A stretch of 64,000 nt of DNA from Chionoecetes opilio (taxonomy: Eukaryota; Arthropoda; Malacostraca; Decapoda; Majidae), in NCBI GenBank assembly GCA_016584305.1, contig JACEEZ010009492.1, forward strand, positions 292,428-356,427, in the 5' to 3' direction. The translations under genes were made by a program, and so were the position numbers. The notes beneath the pieces are model-generated. The model ran no database searches, was not told the origin of the DNA, and was given only the letters and a program-made list of their open reading frames with translations. Positions 23,678 to 38,626 of this stretch are shown here, piece after piece (positions within the stretch are counted from its first letter, which is position 1; the number at the start of each line of letters is the position of its first letter).

Positions 23678-24026
23678 CTGGAAAAAAGTAATAAATATAA
23701 ATAATCTTAAAACAATATTCTTAACTAGGTCTACAAAAGTATTAATTTGTGACTGAAACCCACGAGAAAAGGTTTCTCAGAACTTGTTAAGGTAAATAGA
23801 ACCACACTCCCAGTGGTGTAGAGAATATTGGTCCAATAGTAAAATACCAAAAAAATGTTTTCAAAATGTTGAAATGCTGATATCCGAAATTCACCGTTGA
23901 TTGAAGCGCATAATCTCATTAGATCCTACTGTTTTGCACTTTTCTTGTCTCCATTGAGGGAAATAAACTTGTGGAAATTTGATTACACAAAAATATGTTT
24001 ACCTAATGTGTGGGTTGTCACCAGAG

Positions 24027-24103
24027 GGTTACCGTGGTGTAACGGGTAGCACAGCCGCCCCGGCAAGCGGAAGGTCCCTGGTTCGATTCCCGAGCGGTGC
24101 AAC
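24027..24103 (+). repeat. tRNA-like sequence (SINE head or tRNA pseudogene)
   Basis: GGTTACCGTGGTGTAACGGG has an A box and CTGGTTCGATTCCCGAG a B box with near tRNA spacing. The acceptor ends (GGTTACC and a GTGCAACC-like end) pair only imperfectly, so a functional tRNA is unlikely. Confidence 0.5.
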
Positions 24104-24267
24104 CTTTTCTGGTGAGACCCCCTATCTAACACCTAACTTGAATTCTTACCTCCAGAAACCCATGCCTATCATATCCTGACAAAATACCCCAGCCAGCACT
24201 ATCTAGGATACTTATCGGATGGATAGGAGGATTGTTGGGTTGAAGGACTTGATCAATACTGCATGTA

Positions 24268-24861
24268 CAGTCAAAGACAAAAGTAGTGTCATGAATTTTG
24301 GTTAAGACATCTGGTAAAGGGCTAACCTTTCGGTGCTGTCTGTCGTATGTCATACGAATGGTTGTTAGCACTGCCATAGGGGCTTCGATCTCACCACACC
24401 TCATTCGTCATAATAGTTCGTATCCTCAAGAGTAATTGTTTTAGGATTCATTACTAGGAGTGTTAAAAGTAGAAGTGCTGATTTTACTTTAAAGCATTGG
24501 TTCTTAACCTGGGTTCGGTGAGCCAGTCTCAGGGGTTCGGCTGGGGCCCTCCGAAAAACATTGCAATTTTGTTATTATTGTAAACTCCCGCAGCTGTTGA
24601 GGCTTTCTTCGCACAAGCCCCCCCCCCCCTTAAAACAATCCTGGATTCATCCCTGTGCCCCCCTTCCTTTTTAAGGATCTATATACGCCACTGCTTCCGA
24701 GTCCTTCCTTCCTTCTTATTATTATCCAATATACTCTGGAATTTTGAGGCAATTTCTTTTATTTTTGTATAAATAAAAATGGAATTAATTCTAATTATTA
24801 TCCAAATACAGGAGAACCTCATTTAACCGGCATTTAAAACAACGGCACTAATCGACCCAGG

Positions 24862-24894
<33 letters not shown>

Positions 24895-25810
24895 CCCTCC
24901 AGGCCTCCAGCAGGGAGGACCACGGGCTAGCTTGAGCTCGTCAGAGAGATCCTGTGAAAAAAGAGAGGAGTGTTCGTGCTGCTGGCGTGCGACACGAGGA
25001 CTAGCTTGTCCATCCTGACGAGGAGTGTGGGGCACTCAGCAGGATAACCCAGGCATTAATTAGGTATAATTATTTCAAAAACTGAGAAAATCGGCAGAAA
25101 TTTAGTTCAAATTTGGCGGGGTACACAGGGTTGGCAACCCTTTCATCCCTTTCACCGGTAAACTCTGGAACTCTCTTCCTGTTTCTAGTTTTCCACTTTC
25201 CTATGACTTACATCTTTTCAAAAGAAGAGTAACAAGACACCTCCCGAACAAAATTGGCTCACCCCTCTTTTTAACTTTATTCTCTTACTGTCTTCTTATT
25301 ATTATTTTATTCTTCTTACTGGCAACTAAGCGGGCTTTGTGTTACCCATTTTTGTTGTGCCCTTGGCCAGTTCCTTTGATGTAAAAAAAAAGGATTTTGG
25401 GCGATTCCATAAGAGTAACTCTCAAAACAACGGCAAAATGAGTTATCCGGCATGCGCTCCCCCCCGAGGGTGCCGGATAAACGAGGTTTTCCTGTATACT
25501 ATTGAAGATGAAGAGGTATAAAGATGAAATGCCCCGGCGATCATTGCTGGGCCGAGTATACTTCGCATTCCACATCGAATATGAAACCACAACGCAGTAA
25601 ATCTATTGAACCTTTGAAATACCCTTGGTTTGTTTTAGACTTTATCTCATCGGCGGCAGATACGAAGCTTTGAACCCTTATCTGAACAGTAGCTTAAAGG
25701 ATTCAGGCTTGCCAACCACGAGCATGTAGCTCCGTTAGGGTTTTCATAATGTTTCACAAGTTGCATTTCATAATAGGACAAAACAGCGACACGACTTTTG
25801 TCTTTGACTG
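24268..25810. mobile_element. Tc1/mariner-like element I, with D2 nested inside
   Basis: The left end CAGTCAAAGACAAAAGTAGT and right end GACTTTTGTCTTTGACTG are inverted repeats flanked by TA (24266-24267, 25811-25812). The CAGTCAAAGACAAAAGT style of terminus is common in Tc1 elements. No transposase frame survives. About 24497 a CATTGGTTCTTAACCTGGG stretch resembles an hAT terminus. D2 (24809-25494) inserted later. Confidence 0.65.
24809..25494. mobile_element. Family D MITE, copy D2
   Basis: Ends CAGGAGAACCTCATTTAACC and GATAAACGAGGTTTTCCTG flanked by TA. It contains the family-D interior in inverse order relative to D1 (GTTGTGCCCTTGGCC) plus a poly-T block and about 150 bp not found in D1. 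Confidence 0.75.
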
Positions 25811-25983
25811 TACATGGCACTCGGTGTGGCCCGGCCGTGATCAGGCCGAAGGTGAGCGGCGGAGTTGGAGTGTTTTGGTTTGAGGCGTCAGGGGGGCTCA
25901 AACAACACTGACGCGGTGGGATATTCTGTGTTGATTTTAACACGTCTTTTGGTTTAACTTATAATTTCTATACAAGTGGTATA

Positions 25984-26772
25984 CAGGCAGGTCCCGAAGA
26001 TACGAGCAGTTAGGTTCCATCTGGCATACTCGTAAAGCGAAATCTCGTATAACGAAACACATAACTAATGGTAAAATATAGGTTTGGTTCCAGGACCCCA
26101 TCAATTAAAAAAAGAAAAAAGAAAAGAAGTTTTTCAAGCTAAAATAAACTGTAGCAAACAACAAACACACAGCTTCTATATTACCCACACTGTACTACCT
26201 ATTCTGTAGAAAAAGCATTCTGAAAGAGAAAATAGCACACAAAATAACATAAATGCACATTGATTAAACATAAAACATGCATAACAAGCAAAAAAGACGT
26301 TGTAATGTATGGGACGCCGCGTGATACAAGAGAAGGTAGTGTAGATACAAGAGAAGGTAGTGTCCCAAGGTTGGGACTGCACACCTGCTAATTACCCCTA
26401 AAGGTCAGGCCGCGCCATATGCTTAATTACCCTTCAGGTCACGCTTTGCTAGGGGTGACCTACCTGACTGCGGTCCCAAGGTTGGGGCCCCACACCTGCT
26501 AATTACCCCTAAATGTCAGGCCCCGCCATATGCTTAATTACCCTTCAGGTCACGGCTTGCTAGGGGTGACCTCACTGGGGTCAACCAAATCCCCCTTTGT
26601 CCAGCCCTGGAGTGGTAGGGGGCGCATTTTAAACTTGATAATTGTACTCACCCCAGTTTGAATGTCGTATCATTGGATTTTCGATCTCGTATATTGAAAA
26701 TAGACCCTAATTTACACATCTCGTATCATCGGATTCCCGTATACCGAATGCTCGTTTAACGGGACCTCCCTG
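25984..26772. mobile_element. Family A element, copy A5
   Basis: CAGGCAGGTCCCGAAGATAC and CGGGACCTCCCTG at TA sites. It has the A1/A4-type interior, with two tandem 125-bp units (about 26365-26585). Confidence 0.75.
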
Positions 26773-27068
26773 TATACATCTTCTCGATTTCATCGGAGAA
26801 GCTTAGCAAGAGGTTACTAATGTGGGAATCGGGATTGTACTAACTCTCTCTACACCGCGGCGGCTACGAATATCTACGTGTCAACGTATCGGTGGCGAAA
26901 ATATAATAACGGCGGCCAATGACTGGTTGTTTCTAATTAAGGTGCTAATATAAAGTGATAATGGTTAATACCACTGGGATTGCTTATTTACCATATCTCA
27001 ATACTTATATTTTACTTAAAGTACCTTATTTTCTACCCAATACCATTATAACTATAGGCTACATATAA
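26773..27068. other. Non-repetitive spacer
   Basis: About 290 bp without a recognisable repeat or gene, GC-richer near 26855-26930 (CGCGGCGGCTACG). It could hold regulatory or 5' sequence of a neighbouring gene, but nothing proves it. Confidence 0.4.
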
Positions 27069-27073
27069 TATAT

Positions 27074-29369
<2,296 letters not shown>

Positions 29370-29721
29370 TATATAATACACACAGTCAAACCTCGATATA
29401 ACGGACCTCGATTTAACGGATTTCGGATTTAATGGACTCCATTCACGAGACAAATTTGCGGGCAAGAATGGCATATCAGACCGCTTATCACTGCTGGAAT
29501 CGTCAACTCGACATAATTTTTATTATTTTATTTTGGAATGCTTGGGTTTTAAGGAGTTTTAATGTATCAGATATTAAGATATATAAGGTAGGAGCCTTTG
29601 TTGCTAGTGATTTAGTTGTAGAAGGTGTGTATGTGGGTTAAAATATTGAATATTAGTACGTATTACAATTTCTTGACTTCTTCTTGTGACCTCTTTCTCT
29701 TAAAGTAATCGTCCAGATCCA

Positions 29722-29888
29722 TTTTTTTTTTGCCTAATTATGTTGAATACATTCAAAACACCTAATCCACCAAAAATAATTGATTTCCAGGCCTTATTTC
29801 CGTAAAAACACGACTTTTGTAAAAAGCGTGCGAAAAAAAAATCTTCCCGCCAACAGGGTTACGAATGTTATTGATGACGTCAGAAGAG
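29722..29888. repeat. Inverted repeat N, left arm
   Basis: The segment is the inverse of 36372-36530: GCCTAATTATGTTGAATA, then ATTGATTTCCAGGCCTTATT and a CGACTTTTGTAAAAAGCG-like end. The two arms enclose about 6.5 kb. On the minus strand the arm leads into an ATG at 29722 giving MDLDDYFKRKRSQEEVKKL and a stop; the right arm leads into MGLDDYFK. Confidence 0.75.
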
Positions 29889-29897
29889 TAAGTCCCT

Positions 29898-30577
<680 letters not shown>

Positions 30578-31116
30578 TCTTGCTGCACCCATAAAGGATG
30601 CATGCATGTGGCATATCGCAAAAAAATCTATCAGAAACACCCAAAAATCTTCAAGTACTATATTTATCTCTTGTGTTTACGTCCTTCTGATCAGCGCGCT
30701 TCCTTTTGTGATGTCACCGAGCCATGGTGCATCGTCTGTTTGTCGTGAGGGGCGTTTTGGAAGCTCGGGGAATTTGCAGATTTTGATTGCGGATTATTTA
30801 AAAACGGCTGACTGGATGCAAAAAGTGACGACATATTGTTGATATACTCGTTAATGGCTATAATTTGATTGCGTTAAATCAGGAATGATGAAATGGTCTG
30901 GACGATTACTTTAAGCTTCGCTTCGTAGGTCCTCTCCTCTCCTCGCCTCTCCTCTCCTCCTCCTCCTCCTTCTCTCCTCTAGTGTTAGCTGAAGCTTCTA
31001 CCCCGGGAGACTGCACAGCGTCACACACACACAGCTGTTCGTCTGCACTATTTGCACATTGAATGTAAACAAACATGGCTCCGACACCCAGGCAGGCTAT
31101 CGCTGCTATACACTTA

Positions 31117-31954
31117 CAGTAAAACCCTTATAACTCGGCACTGTATAACTCGGAATTTGATATAACTCGGCAAGGCAAAGACAAAAGTTTTTTTTTTTTT
31201 TTTTCTACATCTATGTCTATAACGCCTGTAGGCAGTGACCTCCAGGGCTCAGATGGTAGGCCCTGGAGGCTCACTTGAGGGCTGTGATGGTTGGCCCTTG
31301 CCCGTGGTGGCGCAGGCATGATTTTTATAGTGACGCCTGTGATTAGAGGCTCATGCCCGCCCCCTGTGTCCTCCGATGCACTCACAGTCGAAGGTAGAGT
31401 TAATGGACAGGGCATGTGGGTGTTCTTAGGCCACTTGACGGTGCAGAAATATATTAAGTGGATTTATGGGTCTCACTCGGGATCGAACTCGTGTCTTCGA
31501 GAACGCCACCCGGTGACGCTAACCACTCTGCTAACGCTTCCCCTAAACTGCATCTCTTGGTTTTCACTCGGCATATCATGCCCTCACAACCTCTTGTGTG
31601 ATCATGTAAACAGAAAGTCGGCAAAAAATAATGTATCTCGGCATATTGGCGTTATAACTGCATCTCTTTGCTTGCACTCGGCATATCCTCAGTCGCATAA
31701 AGTCTTGTTTTTGTCCTTTTGACCTTTTCCTGCAGGCTCAGGCTCTTCAATTTCATTCCCTTCCTGCTGGAGACACCCTTGCGTGATGGAGCTGACATCT
31801 TGAAATACAGTACTGTATGATGTACGTACTGTATTTAATTTTTTTTTTTTTTTAATCCATATCAGAGGAGGGCATTTGCATAATTCGGCATATTGAATAA
31901 CTTGGCAAGGGCCAGCCAGAGCCCCTATCATGCCGAGTTATAAGGGTTTTACTG
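31117..31954. mobile_element. Family B Tigger-like element, copy B2 (nested in C2)
   Basis: CAGTAAAACCCTTATAACTC and GTTATAAGGGTTTTACTG, flanked by TA. It is a shorter relative of B1 without the long inverted repeat or A3. It retains the tRNA-like SINE segment (about 31475-31545, minus strand) and the left part of the broken HTH start. Confidence 0.8.
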
Positions 31955-32188
31955 TACTTATGTATATTGTCAATCAAGCATAACTAGCTAAAAATGTGCA
32001 TGGATGCATTCATGGTTGGCTCGTCGGAACTCGTCAGACTCGTCGTCTGAGATCGACGGAAAAGGAGCTAATGTGACGGCGCCTTTACACAAGTGTCCGC
32101 CAGTCGGAGCACGTGGTACATATATGTAGCACTTGTTTACAAGCTCAGTTTAAGCTGTTTTTGCCTGTTTTCCATTGTTTTATATGCT

Positions 32189-32775
32189 TACTAGCAGAAA
32201 GGGTGCCCTCTGGGCACCTTTCTCCTAGCTCCTGTGGAGGGCTGTGGGCCTGCGGCCCAATGGGGGGCCTAGCTTAGCAAAGTTGACTTCTTCTCAAAAT
32301 TACGTCACATTTGAAGACGGTTTTGAGCCGAAATTAGTGAAGGAAGTGAGAAAAACTCTTCCATCCCCCCAAGTTGATCACGTCCAACAAATTTGGACTA
32401 CAAAGTCAAGTCTCTATCTCACACGGTTTAACCGCTACAGCTGTTTTTAGGTTGTTTTTGCTTGCCACGCCCACCGGGGTCGGACACGCCCCTCAAAACA
32501 TCTTCCATCCCTCCAAGTCGATCACGGCCAACAATTTTGGACTACAGTGTCAAGTCTGTATCTCGCACGGTTTAGCAGCCACAGCCGTTTTTAGGTTGTT
32601 TTTGCTGGCCACGCCCACCAGGGTCGGCCACGCCCATCGAAACATAGCCTATGTTCTCCGCTGGGTCATGAGGATTCCAAATATGTGCGGCATGTGGGGT
32701 TTTGGCCATCTGTAGCCGAGTCTATAACGAACATACAGACACACAGACAAATTTTGATAATTATATATATAGATT
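32189..32775. repeat. Interspersed repeat M, copy M2
   Basis: Starts ACTAGCAGAAAGGGTGCCCT and ends ACAGACACACAGAC then ATTATATATATAGAT, like M1. The middle has a duplicated block of about 120 bp (TGGACTACAAAGTCAAGTCT and TGGACTACAGTGTCAAGTCT). Confidence 0.55.
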
Positions 32776-32802
32776 TAGACTTGTTCAGTGCAGTGAAGTC
32801 AT

Positions 32803-33079
32803 TATGGCATCGAAACAGAAGGGAAGTGACAAAAGGAAGCATGTGAATCTAAGTATTGCAGAGAAATTAGAACTCATTAAGAAGGTGGAGTCTGGTGTTT
32901 CTGTCGCCCGGGTGTGTGTCGAGTATGGTGTAAAGAAACAAACAGTGAGTGATATTTGCAAGGCTAAGGACAAACTCAGAGAATATGCTGTGAAATTCAA
33001 TGTTGATGCAAGTAAGGATAGGAAAGGATCATGTCATCATGTGTACATGGGTAACTTGTGTCTTATAATTATGTCTTAA
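32803..33079 (+). pseudogene. Tigger/pogo transposase N-terminus (CENP-B HTH)
   Basis: The frame starts MASKQKGSDKRKHVNLSIAE and continues LELIKKVESGVSVARVCVE, then YGVKKQTVSDICKAKDKL. This is the psq/CENP-B-type HTH that opens pogo, Tigger and Jerky-type transposases and binds terminal repeats. About 75 residues look genuine; then the reading becomes unrelated and stops at 33079. A possible splice donor (GCAAGTAAGG, 33008-33017) lies where homology fades, but no downstream HTH or DDE exon is seen before the element's end at 33596. Either this is an internally deleted copy or the rest was lost. Its position inside C2 suggests it belongs to family C. Confidence 0.65.
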
Positions 33080-33689
33080 TGACAACACTGCTGCTGCCGT
33101 GGCCACGCTGCGCTGCCAGGCGTGGATGAGCGCCTTGCTTGTATTTTGATCTATTTACTCATATGTATGAATAATAGCCATTAAAATGCGATTATATGTC
33201 TACATTCACCTAGAATAATGGTATTTCATAGCATACCAAGCAGTAATGAGCGAGCCTGGAGACTTACTACCTCTCCTAATACCACTCCCGTGCAGTAGTG
33301 GGCGAGCTTGCTATGTAGCACCAGTCACTGTTTACCTTCCAACATAGCTACACGGTCTGGTTGTGTTTGTGATTAATTCTCATTTATTACACAGCGTGCA
33401 GGAGCATACCAAATCCAGCATTTAGCGCCAGTCACTGTTTACCTCCCAACATAGCTACACGTTGCTTGTGTTTGTGATATTTCTAATTATTCACAAATTT
33501 TCGGTTTTAAATTTTCTCCTTGGAAAAACCTCGCTAAACGGACAATCGGCTTAACGACCACTCTCCCCCCCTTTAGTCCGTTACGAGGTTTGACTGTATA
33601 TATATAATTTATATATATAATATATTATATATTTTAATATTATATAATATATTTCTGTTTCCCCATATGATGCGTTTAGTAACCTTTCC

Positions 33690-36272
33690 TGACTCAGCAC
33701 GTAAGCTGTGTAAGGGGTTGTTGTGGGTAAGGGATTGTTGTGTGTAAGGAGGTTGTTGTGTGTAAGGGGGTTGTTGTGTGTAAGGAGGTTGTTGTGTTAA
33801 GGGAGTTGTTGTGTGTAAGGGATTTTTGTGTGTAGGGGTTGTTGGGGTGTAAGGGGTTGTTGTGTGTAAGGGGTTGTTGTGTGTAAGGGGGTTGTTGTGT
33901 GTAAGGGGATTGTTGTGTGTAAGGAGGTTTGTTGTGGAAAGGGGTTGTTGTGTGTAAGGAGGTTGTTGTGTAGGGTTTTTGTAAGGGGTTGTTGTGTTGT
34001 AAGGGGTTGTTGTGTGTAAGGGTGTTGTGTTTTAAGGGGGTTGGGTTGTGTGTAAGGGGGTTGTTGTTTTTGTAAGGGGTTGTTGTGGTAAGGAGGTTGT
34101 TGTGTGTAAGGGGGGTTGTTGTGGGGTAAGGGGGTTGTTGGTGTGTAAGGGGATTGTGTGTGTTAAGGGGTTGTGGGGTGTAAGGGGTTGTTGGGTGTAA
34201 GGGGGTTGTTGTGTGTAAGGGGTTTTTGGGTGTGTAAGGGGAGGTTGTTGTGTGTAAGGGGTTGTTGTGTGTAAGGAGGTTGTTGTGTAAGGGGTTTGTA
34301 AGGGGTTGGTTGTGTGTTAAGGGTTTGTTTGTGTGTAAGGGGTTGTGTGTGTAAGGGGGTGTTGTGTGTAAGGGGTTTTTGTGTGTAAGGGGTGTTGTGT
34401 GAAAGGAGGTTGTTGTGTAAGGTTGTAGGGTTTTTGTGTGTAAGGGGGGTTGTTGTGTGTAAGGGGGTTTTTGTGTGTAAGGGGGTTGTGTTAAGGGGTT
34501 GTTGTGTGTAAGGGGGTTGTTGTGTGTAAGGGGTTGTTGTGTGTCAGGGGTTATTGTGTGTAAGGGGGTTGTTGTGTGTAACGGGGTTGTTGTGTGTAAG
34601 GAGGTTGTTGTGTGTAAGGGGTTGGTTGTGTGTAAGGGGTTTGTTGTGTGTAGGGTTGTTGTGTGTAAGGGGGTTGTTGTGGGGTAAGGGGGTTGGTTGA
34701 AAGGGGAGGTTGTTGTGGTAAGGGGTTGTTGTGTGTAAGGAGGTTGTTGTGGTAAGGGGTTATTGTGTGTAAGGGGGTGTTGTGTGTAAGGGGGTTGTTG
34801 TGTGAAAGGGGTTTGTTGTGTGTAAGGAGGTTGTTGTGGGGGTAAGGGGTTTTGTTGTGTTAAGGGGGTTGTTGTGTGTAAGGGGGTGTTGTGTGTAAGG
34901 GGGTTGTTGTGTGTAAGGGGTTTTTTGTGTGTAAGGGTTGTTGTTGTGTAAGGGGGTTGTTGTGTGTAAGGGGTTGTTGTGTGAAGGGGTTGTTGTGTGT
35001 AAGGGGGTTGTTGTTTTGTAAGGGGTTGTTGTGTGTAAGGGGTTTTTGTGTTTTAAGGGGGTTGTTGTGTGTAAGGGGTTGTGTTGTAAGGGGTTGTTTG
35101 TGTGTAAGGGTTTGTTGTGTGTAAGGGGGTTGTCGTGGTAAGGGGGTTGTTTGGTGGTTTTTAAGGGGGTTGTTGGTGTAAGGGGGGTTTTTGGGTGTGT
35201 AAGGGGGGTTGTTGGGTTGTGTAAGGGGTTTTGTGTGTAAGGGGGTTGTTGTGTGTAAGGGGGTTGTTGTGTGTAGGAGGTGTGTGTTAGGGGGTTGTTG
35301 TGTTAAGGGGGTTGTTGTGGTAGGGGTTGTTGTGTGTAAGGGGGTTGTTGTGTGTAAGGGGTTGTTTGTGGGGTAAGGGGTTTTTGGTGTAAGGGGGGGT
35401 TGTTGTGTGTAAGGGGTTGTTGTGTGTAAGGGGGGTTGTTGTGTGTAAGGGGGTTGTTGTGTGTAAGGGTTGTGTGTAAGGGGGTTGTTTGTGTGTAAGG
35501 GGGGTTTGTGTGTTAAGGGGGTTGTTGTGTGTAAGGGGGTTGTTGTGGGGTAAGGGAGGTTGTTGTGTGTAAGGGGGTTGTTGTGTGTAAGGGGTTTGTG
35601 TTGTAAGGGGGGTTGTGTGTAAGGGGGTTGTTGTGTGTAAGGAGGTTTTTTGTGTGTAAGGGGTTTTTGTGGTAAGGGTTGTTGTGTAAGGGGGTTTTTG
35701 TGTGTAAGGGGGTTTGTTGTGTGTAAGGGGTTGTTGTGTGTAAGGGAGTTGTTGTGTGTAAGGGGTTGTTGTGTGTAAGGGGGGTGTTGTGTGTAAGGGG
35801 GGGTTGTGTGTAAGGGGTTGTTGTGTGTAAGGGGGTTGTTGTGTGTACGGGGTTGGTGTGTAAGGAGGTTGTTGTGTGTAAGGGGTTGTTGTGTGTAAGG
35901 GGGTTGTTGTGGGTAAGGGGGTTGTGTGTGTAAGGGGGTGTTGTGTTTTAAGGGGGTTGTGTGTAAGGGGGGGTTGTTGTGTGTAAGGGGTTGTTGTGTG
36001 TAAGGGAGGTTGTTGTGTGTAAGGGGTTGTTGTGTGTAAGGGGTTGTTGTGTGTAAGGGGTTGTGTTGTAGGGGGTGTTGTGTGTAAGGGGGGGTGTTGT
36101 GTGTAAGGGTTGTTGTGTGTAAGGGGTTGTTGTGGTACGGGTTGTGTGTAAGGGAGGTTGTTGTGTGTAAGGGGGGGTTGTGTGTAAGGGGGTTGTTGTG
36201 TGTAAGGGGGTTGTTGTGTGTAAGGGGGTTGTTGTGTGTAAGGGGGGTTGTTGTGTGTAAGGGGGTTTTTGT
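33690..36272. repeat. 2.6-kb G-rich minisatellite, about 18-19-bp unit
   Basis: Tandem units of GTAAGGGGGTTGTTGTGT with frequent changes in the length of the G run (3-8) and of the T and GT runs. One strand is G/T-rich throughout. The 484- and 393-codon frames on the minus strand are translations of the repeat, not genes. Confidence 0.95.
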
Positions 36273-36371
36273 TGCCGCTAACATCTGTTCGTCCGAAGTA
36301 CAATCGCTCATCATAACATTTGCCGACAGGTGTCAGACAGATGTTTACATTGGAGCGTTCCTCCTCTGACG

Positions 36372-36530
36372 TTATCAATAACATTCGTAGCCCTGTTGGA
36401 GGGAAGATTTTTTTTCGCGCGCTTTTTACAACAGTCGTGTATTTACGGAAATAAGGCCTGGAAATCAATTATTTTTGGTGGATTAGGTGTTTTGAATGTA
36501 CATTCAACATAATTAGGCAAAAAAAAAATG
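36372..36530. repeat. Inverted repeat N, right arm
   Basis: Inverse of 29722-29888 with around 90% identity by eye, ending in a run of A before the ATG at 36528. Confidence 0.75.
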
Positions 36531-36719
36531 GGTCTGGACGATTACTTTAAGATTTACCGGAATCAGTACCTAAAGAAACCAAAGAGTGTCGTGTTTATCT
36601 CTCCTCCCTGTCCACAAGATTATCGCTCTATTCACTCACCCCCTGGTACCATATCCAAGCCTACGCCCTTTAGTGAAGAAAATAGTGGCCCTAAAGTGAA
36701 GGGTAAATTTGTACGATAG
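36528..36719 (+). CDS. Short ORF with conserved MxLDDYFK start
   Basis: 63 codons starting MGLDDYFKIYRNQYLKKPKS. The equivalent ATG in inverted arm N (29722, minus strand) gives MDLDDYFKRKRSQEEVKKL. The first eight residues are conserved but the sequences diverge at once, so only the start looks selected or recently shared. I do not recognise the protein. It may be the first exon of a transposon gene; it has no domain, signal peptide or membrane segment. Confidence 0.3.
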   Translation: MGLDDYFKIYRNQYLKKPKSVVFISPPCPQDYRSIHSPPGTISKPTPFSEENSGPKVKGKFVR

Positions 36720-37355
36720 GACCAAAATTCCCTACACAATTGGGAGGATGGTTTTTGTTTAGCTTATTGTATTCTAAGAGACATTTTCTGTTTGAGCTTT
36801 CCGTCGCAAATCAATACGTAGTTTCGGAGATAAAGAACATTTTAGGTGGGAGGAGGAATACGTCTCCTTGTTTACAAAATGCCTCCCTCTTCCTCTTCTT
36901 GTGACCTGCATCGCTTTTGTTTCGGAGTAAGTTTTCAGTGCGCGCCCGTGGCTACCTTATCTAACCTAACCTTACCTAACCTGAACCTTACCTAACCTAA
37001 CCTAACCTAACCTAACCTTACCTTACCTTACCTAACCTTTAACCTCCAAACTGGGTCCAATAATAAAAGTTTAATAAAATACCAAACCCCGAGATTAACC
37101 TCCTGGCCACGGGCGCGCACAGAAAACTTACTCCGAAACAAAAGCGATGCAGGTCACAAGAAGAGGAAGAGGGAGGCATTTTGTAAACAAATCTGCAGGG
37201 GGAGACGTATTCCTCCTCCCACCTTAAATGTTCTATATCTCCGAAACTATTGATTTGCGACGGAAAGCTCAAAGAATAAATGTCTCTTAGAATACAATAA
37301 GGTAAACAAAAATCATGCTCCCAAATGTGTAGGGAAGTTTGGTCCTATCGTAAAA
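36711..37355. repeat. Inverted repeat K2 with telomere-like loop
   Basis: The left arm (about 36711-36955) and right arm (about 37105-37355) are inverted copies. Landmarks are CTACACAATTGGGAGGATGG against CATGCTCCCAAATGTGTAGG, CTTGTGACCTGCATCGCTTT against AAAGCGATGCAGGTCACAAG, and GTGCGCGCCCGTGGC against GCCACGGGCGCGCAC. The loop is the CCTAA-type array at 36958-37044. The half copy at 8756-9227 also ends in TTAGG-like sequence. Confidence 0.85.
36958..37044. repeat. Interstitial telomere-like repeat (CCTAA/CCTTA)n
   Basis: About 17 pentamers, mostly CCTAA with CCTTA variants, as in CTAACCTAACCTTACCTAAC. TTAGG/CCTAA is the common arthropod telomere repeat and is known in decapods. It lies inside an inverted repeat and not at a sequence end. 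Confidence 0.85.
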
Positions 37356-38139
37356 TAATACCAAGTGAAGTAAGTGTTGGCTGAAGTCAAGTGTGGTGAG
37401 GGCAAGAGGTCAGGGCAGCGGGGTTCAGGCCCGCGTAACAGTGGTCAGTCATAAGTGGAATCTGACGGCCATTGGTGTAACATTGCTGTATAGAATTGGG
37501 ATGAACTACCCCCATTTGTGCATCAGTATATATTGGGTCCTGTAATATCAAGAATTGGAACACTCGCCGAAGGCAGCAAGAGTTCCGATCGGCGATAGTT
37601 CCAGGTATTGAGATAGCTAGGTAAGGGCTACCAAGTTGACTAGGTAGCTATCAGGTAATGGGATATGTGGCAATCATACATTGACTGACTGTACTACAGA
37701 CTGCGTGTACTACTGTCACTCACTAATCTTTGGTGCCAAGCTCGGAGGAAGGCAGCTCCATGGCAGGTCAGAACAGATCAGGCAGATGATGTTGTTGCCT
37801 TGGGGTGTTGCCTTCCGGTGTTGCGCGAAATGTTGTCACCTGTCAAAAACAAAGAGCCAACAAACAACGGCAAATTGTTTGTTTTGATCAGATATTATAA
37901 AATTCAACTTGAGCTTGAGTTGGAAGTCACCCAGCGGATGCTGTCGGTGAAGCCTTTGGTCCGGTATTGAGTTAAAATCGGCCCCCTTCGTAAATCGACC
38001 CGCGGACGCTTATTTAACCTAAATAACTCTACAAAAGCTATCCTAAACCTAACCTAAACATACCTTAAATTAAACCTAACAAGCTATCTGTGGCGATATG
38101 AGAAGAAAACATAAGGAAGCTACATGAGGCCGTGAGAAC
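37356..38139. other. Spacer without recognised gene
   Basis: Mixed-composition DNA. The frames at 37681-37887 have no features. At 38005-38075 a stretch rich in CCTAA/CCTAAAC (for example TAACCTAAATAAC) loosely echoes the telomere-like repeat. Confidence 0.5.
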
Positions 38140-38626
38140 TATACACTTGGTAGTTCCTGTTACTTAACACTATAGCCTACATCCGCCTTCCATCCCCATC
38201 CATTAAATTGTCTAGCCTCCATTTAAAACTGAACACCGGCGTTCTCCCACACACGTGTTCTGTTAGGAGGCAAAAGGGGGAAGCAAAACTAGGAGTTTAT
38301 TTTCCCCTCCTCCCTCTCTCTGCATCACATTCATACGGGGTCCCCCATCACTGAGGCCCTCACACACGCTATGCTGCCACCATTCTTCCATCTGTACATA
38401 CGACTATTTACCCCGCGATTTTGCCCTGACTCTAAAGAGAAACCCCCTCCAAAAGCCACCATCAGAAACTTTCATACCGTGGCGGTTTTTCCGTACCACT
38501 CCATTTTTGTTTCCCCTCATTCCCTCAGCCATTCTTCCTCCCTTTTCCCTTCCACTCCCTATTATTTCCCTTTTGCCACACAGCCATACTCCCATGTCTC
38601 TTTACTCCTTCAAAAAACATTCCCAG

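Noticed and set aside
24027..24103. Possible functional tRNA gene
   Set aside because: A and B boxes are present, but the acceptor ends do not pair fully and no terminator-like T run follows, so it is treated as SINE-derived.
34860..36468. Long minus-strand frames (484 and 393 codons) rich in Thr, Pro and His
   Set aside because: They translate the 18-19-bp minisatellite; the repeat is open in several frames and shows no codon preference or domain.
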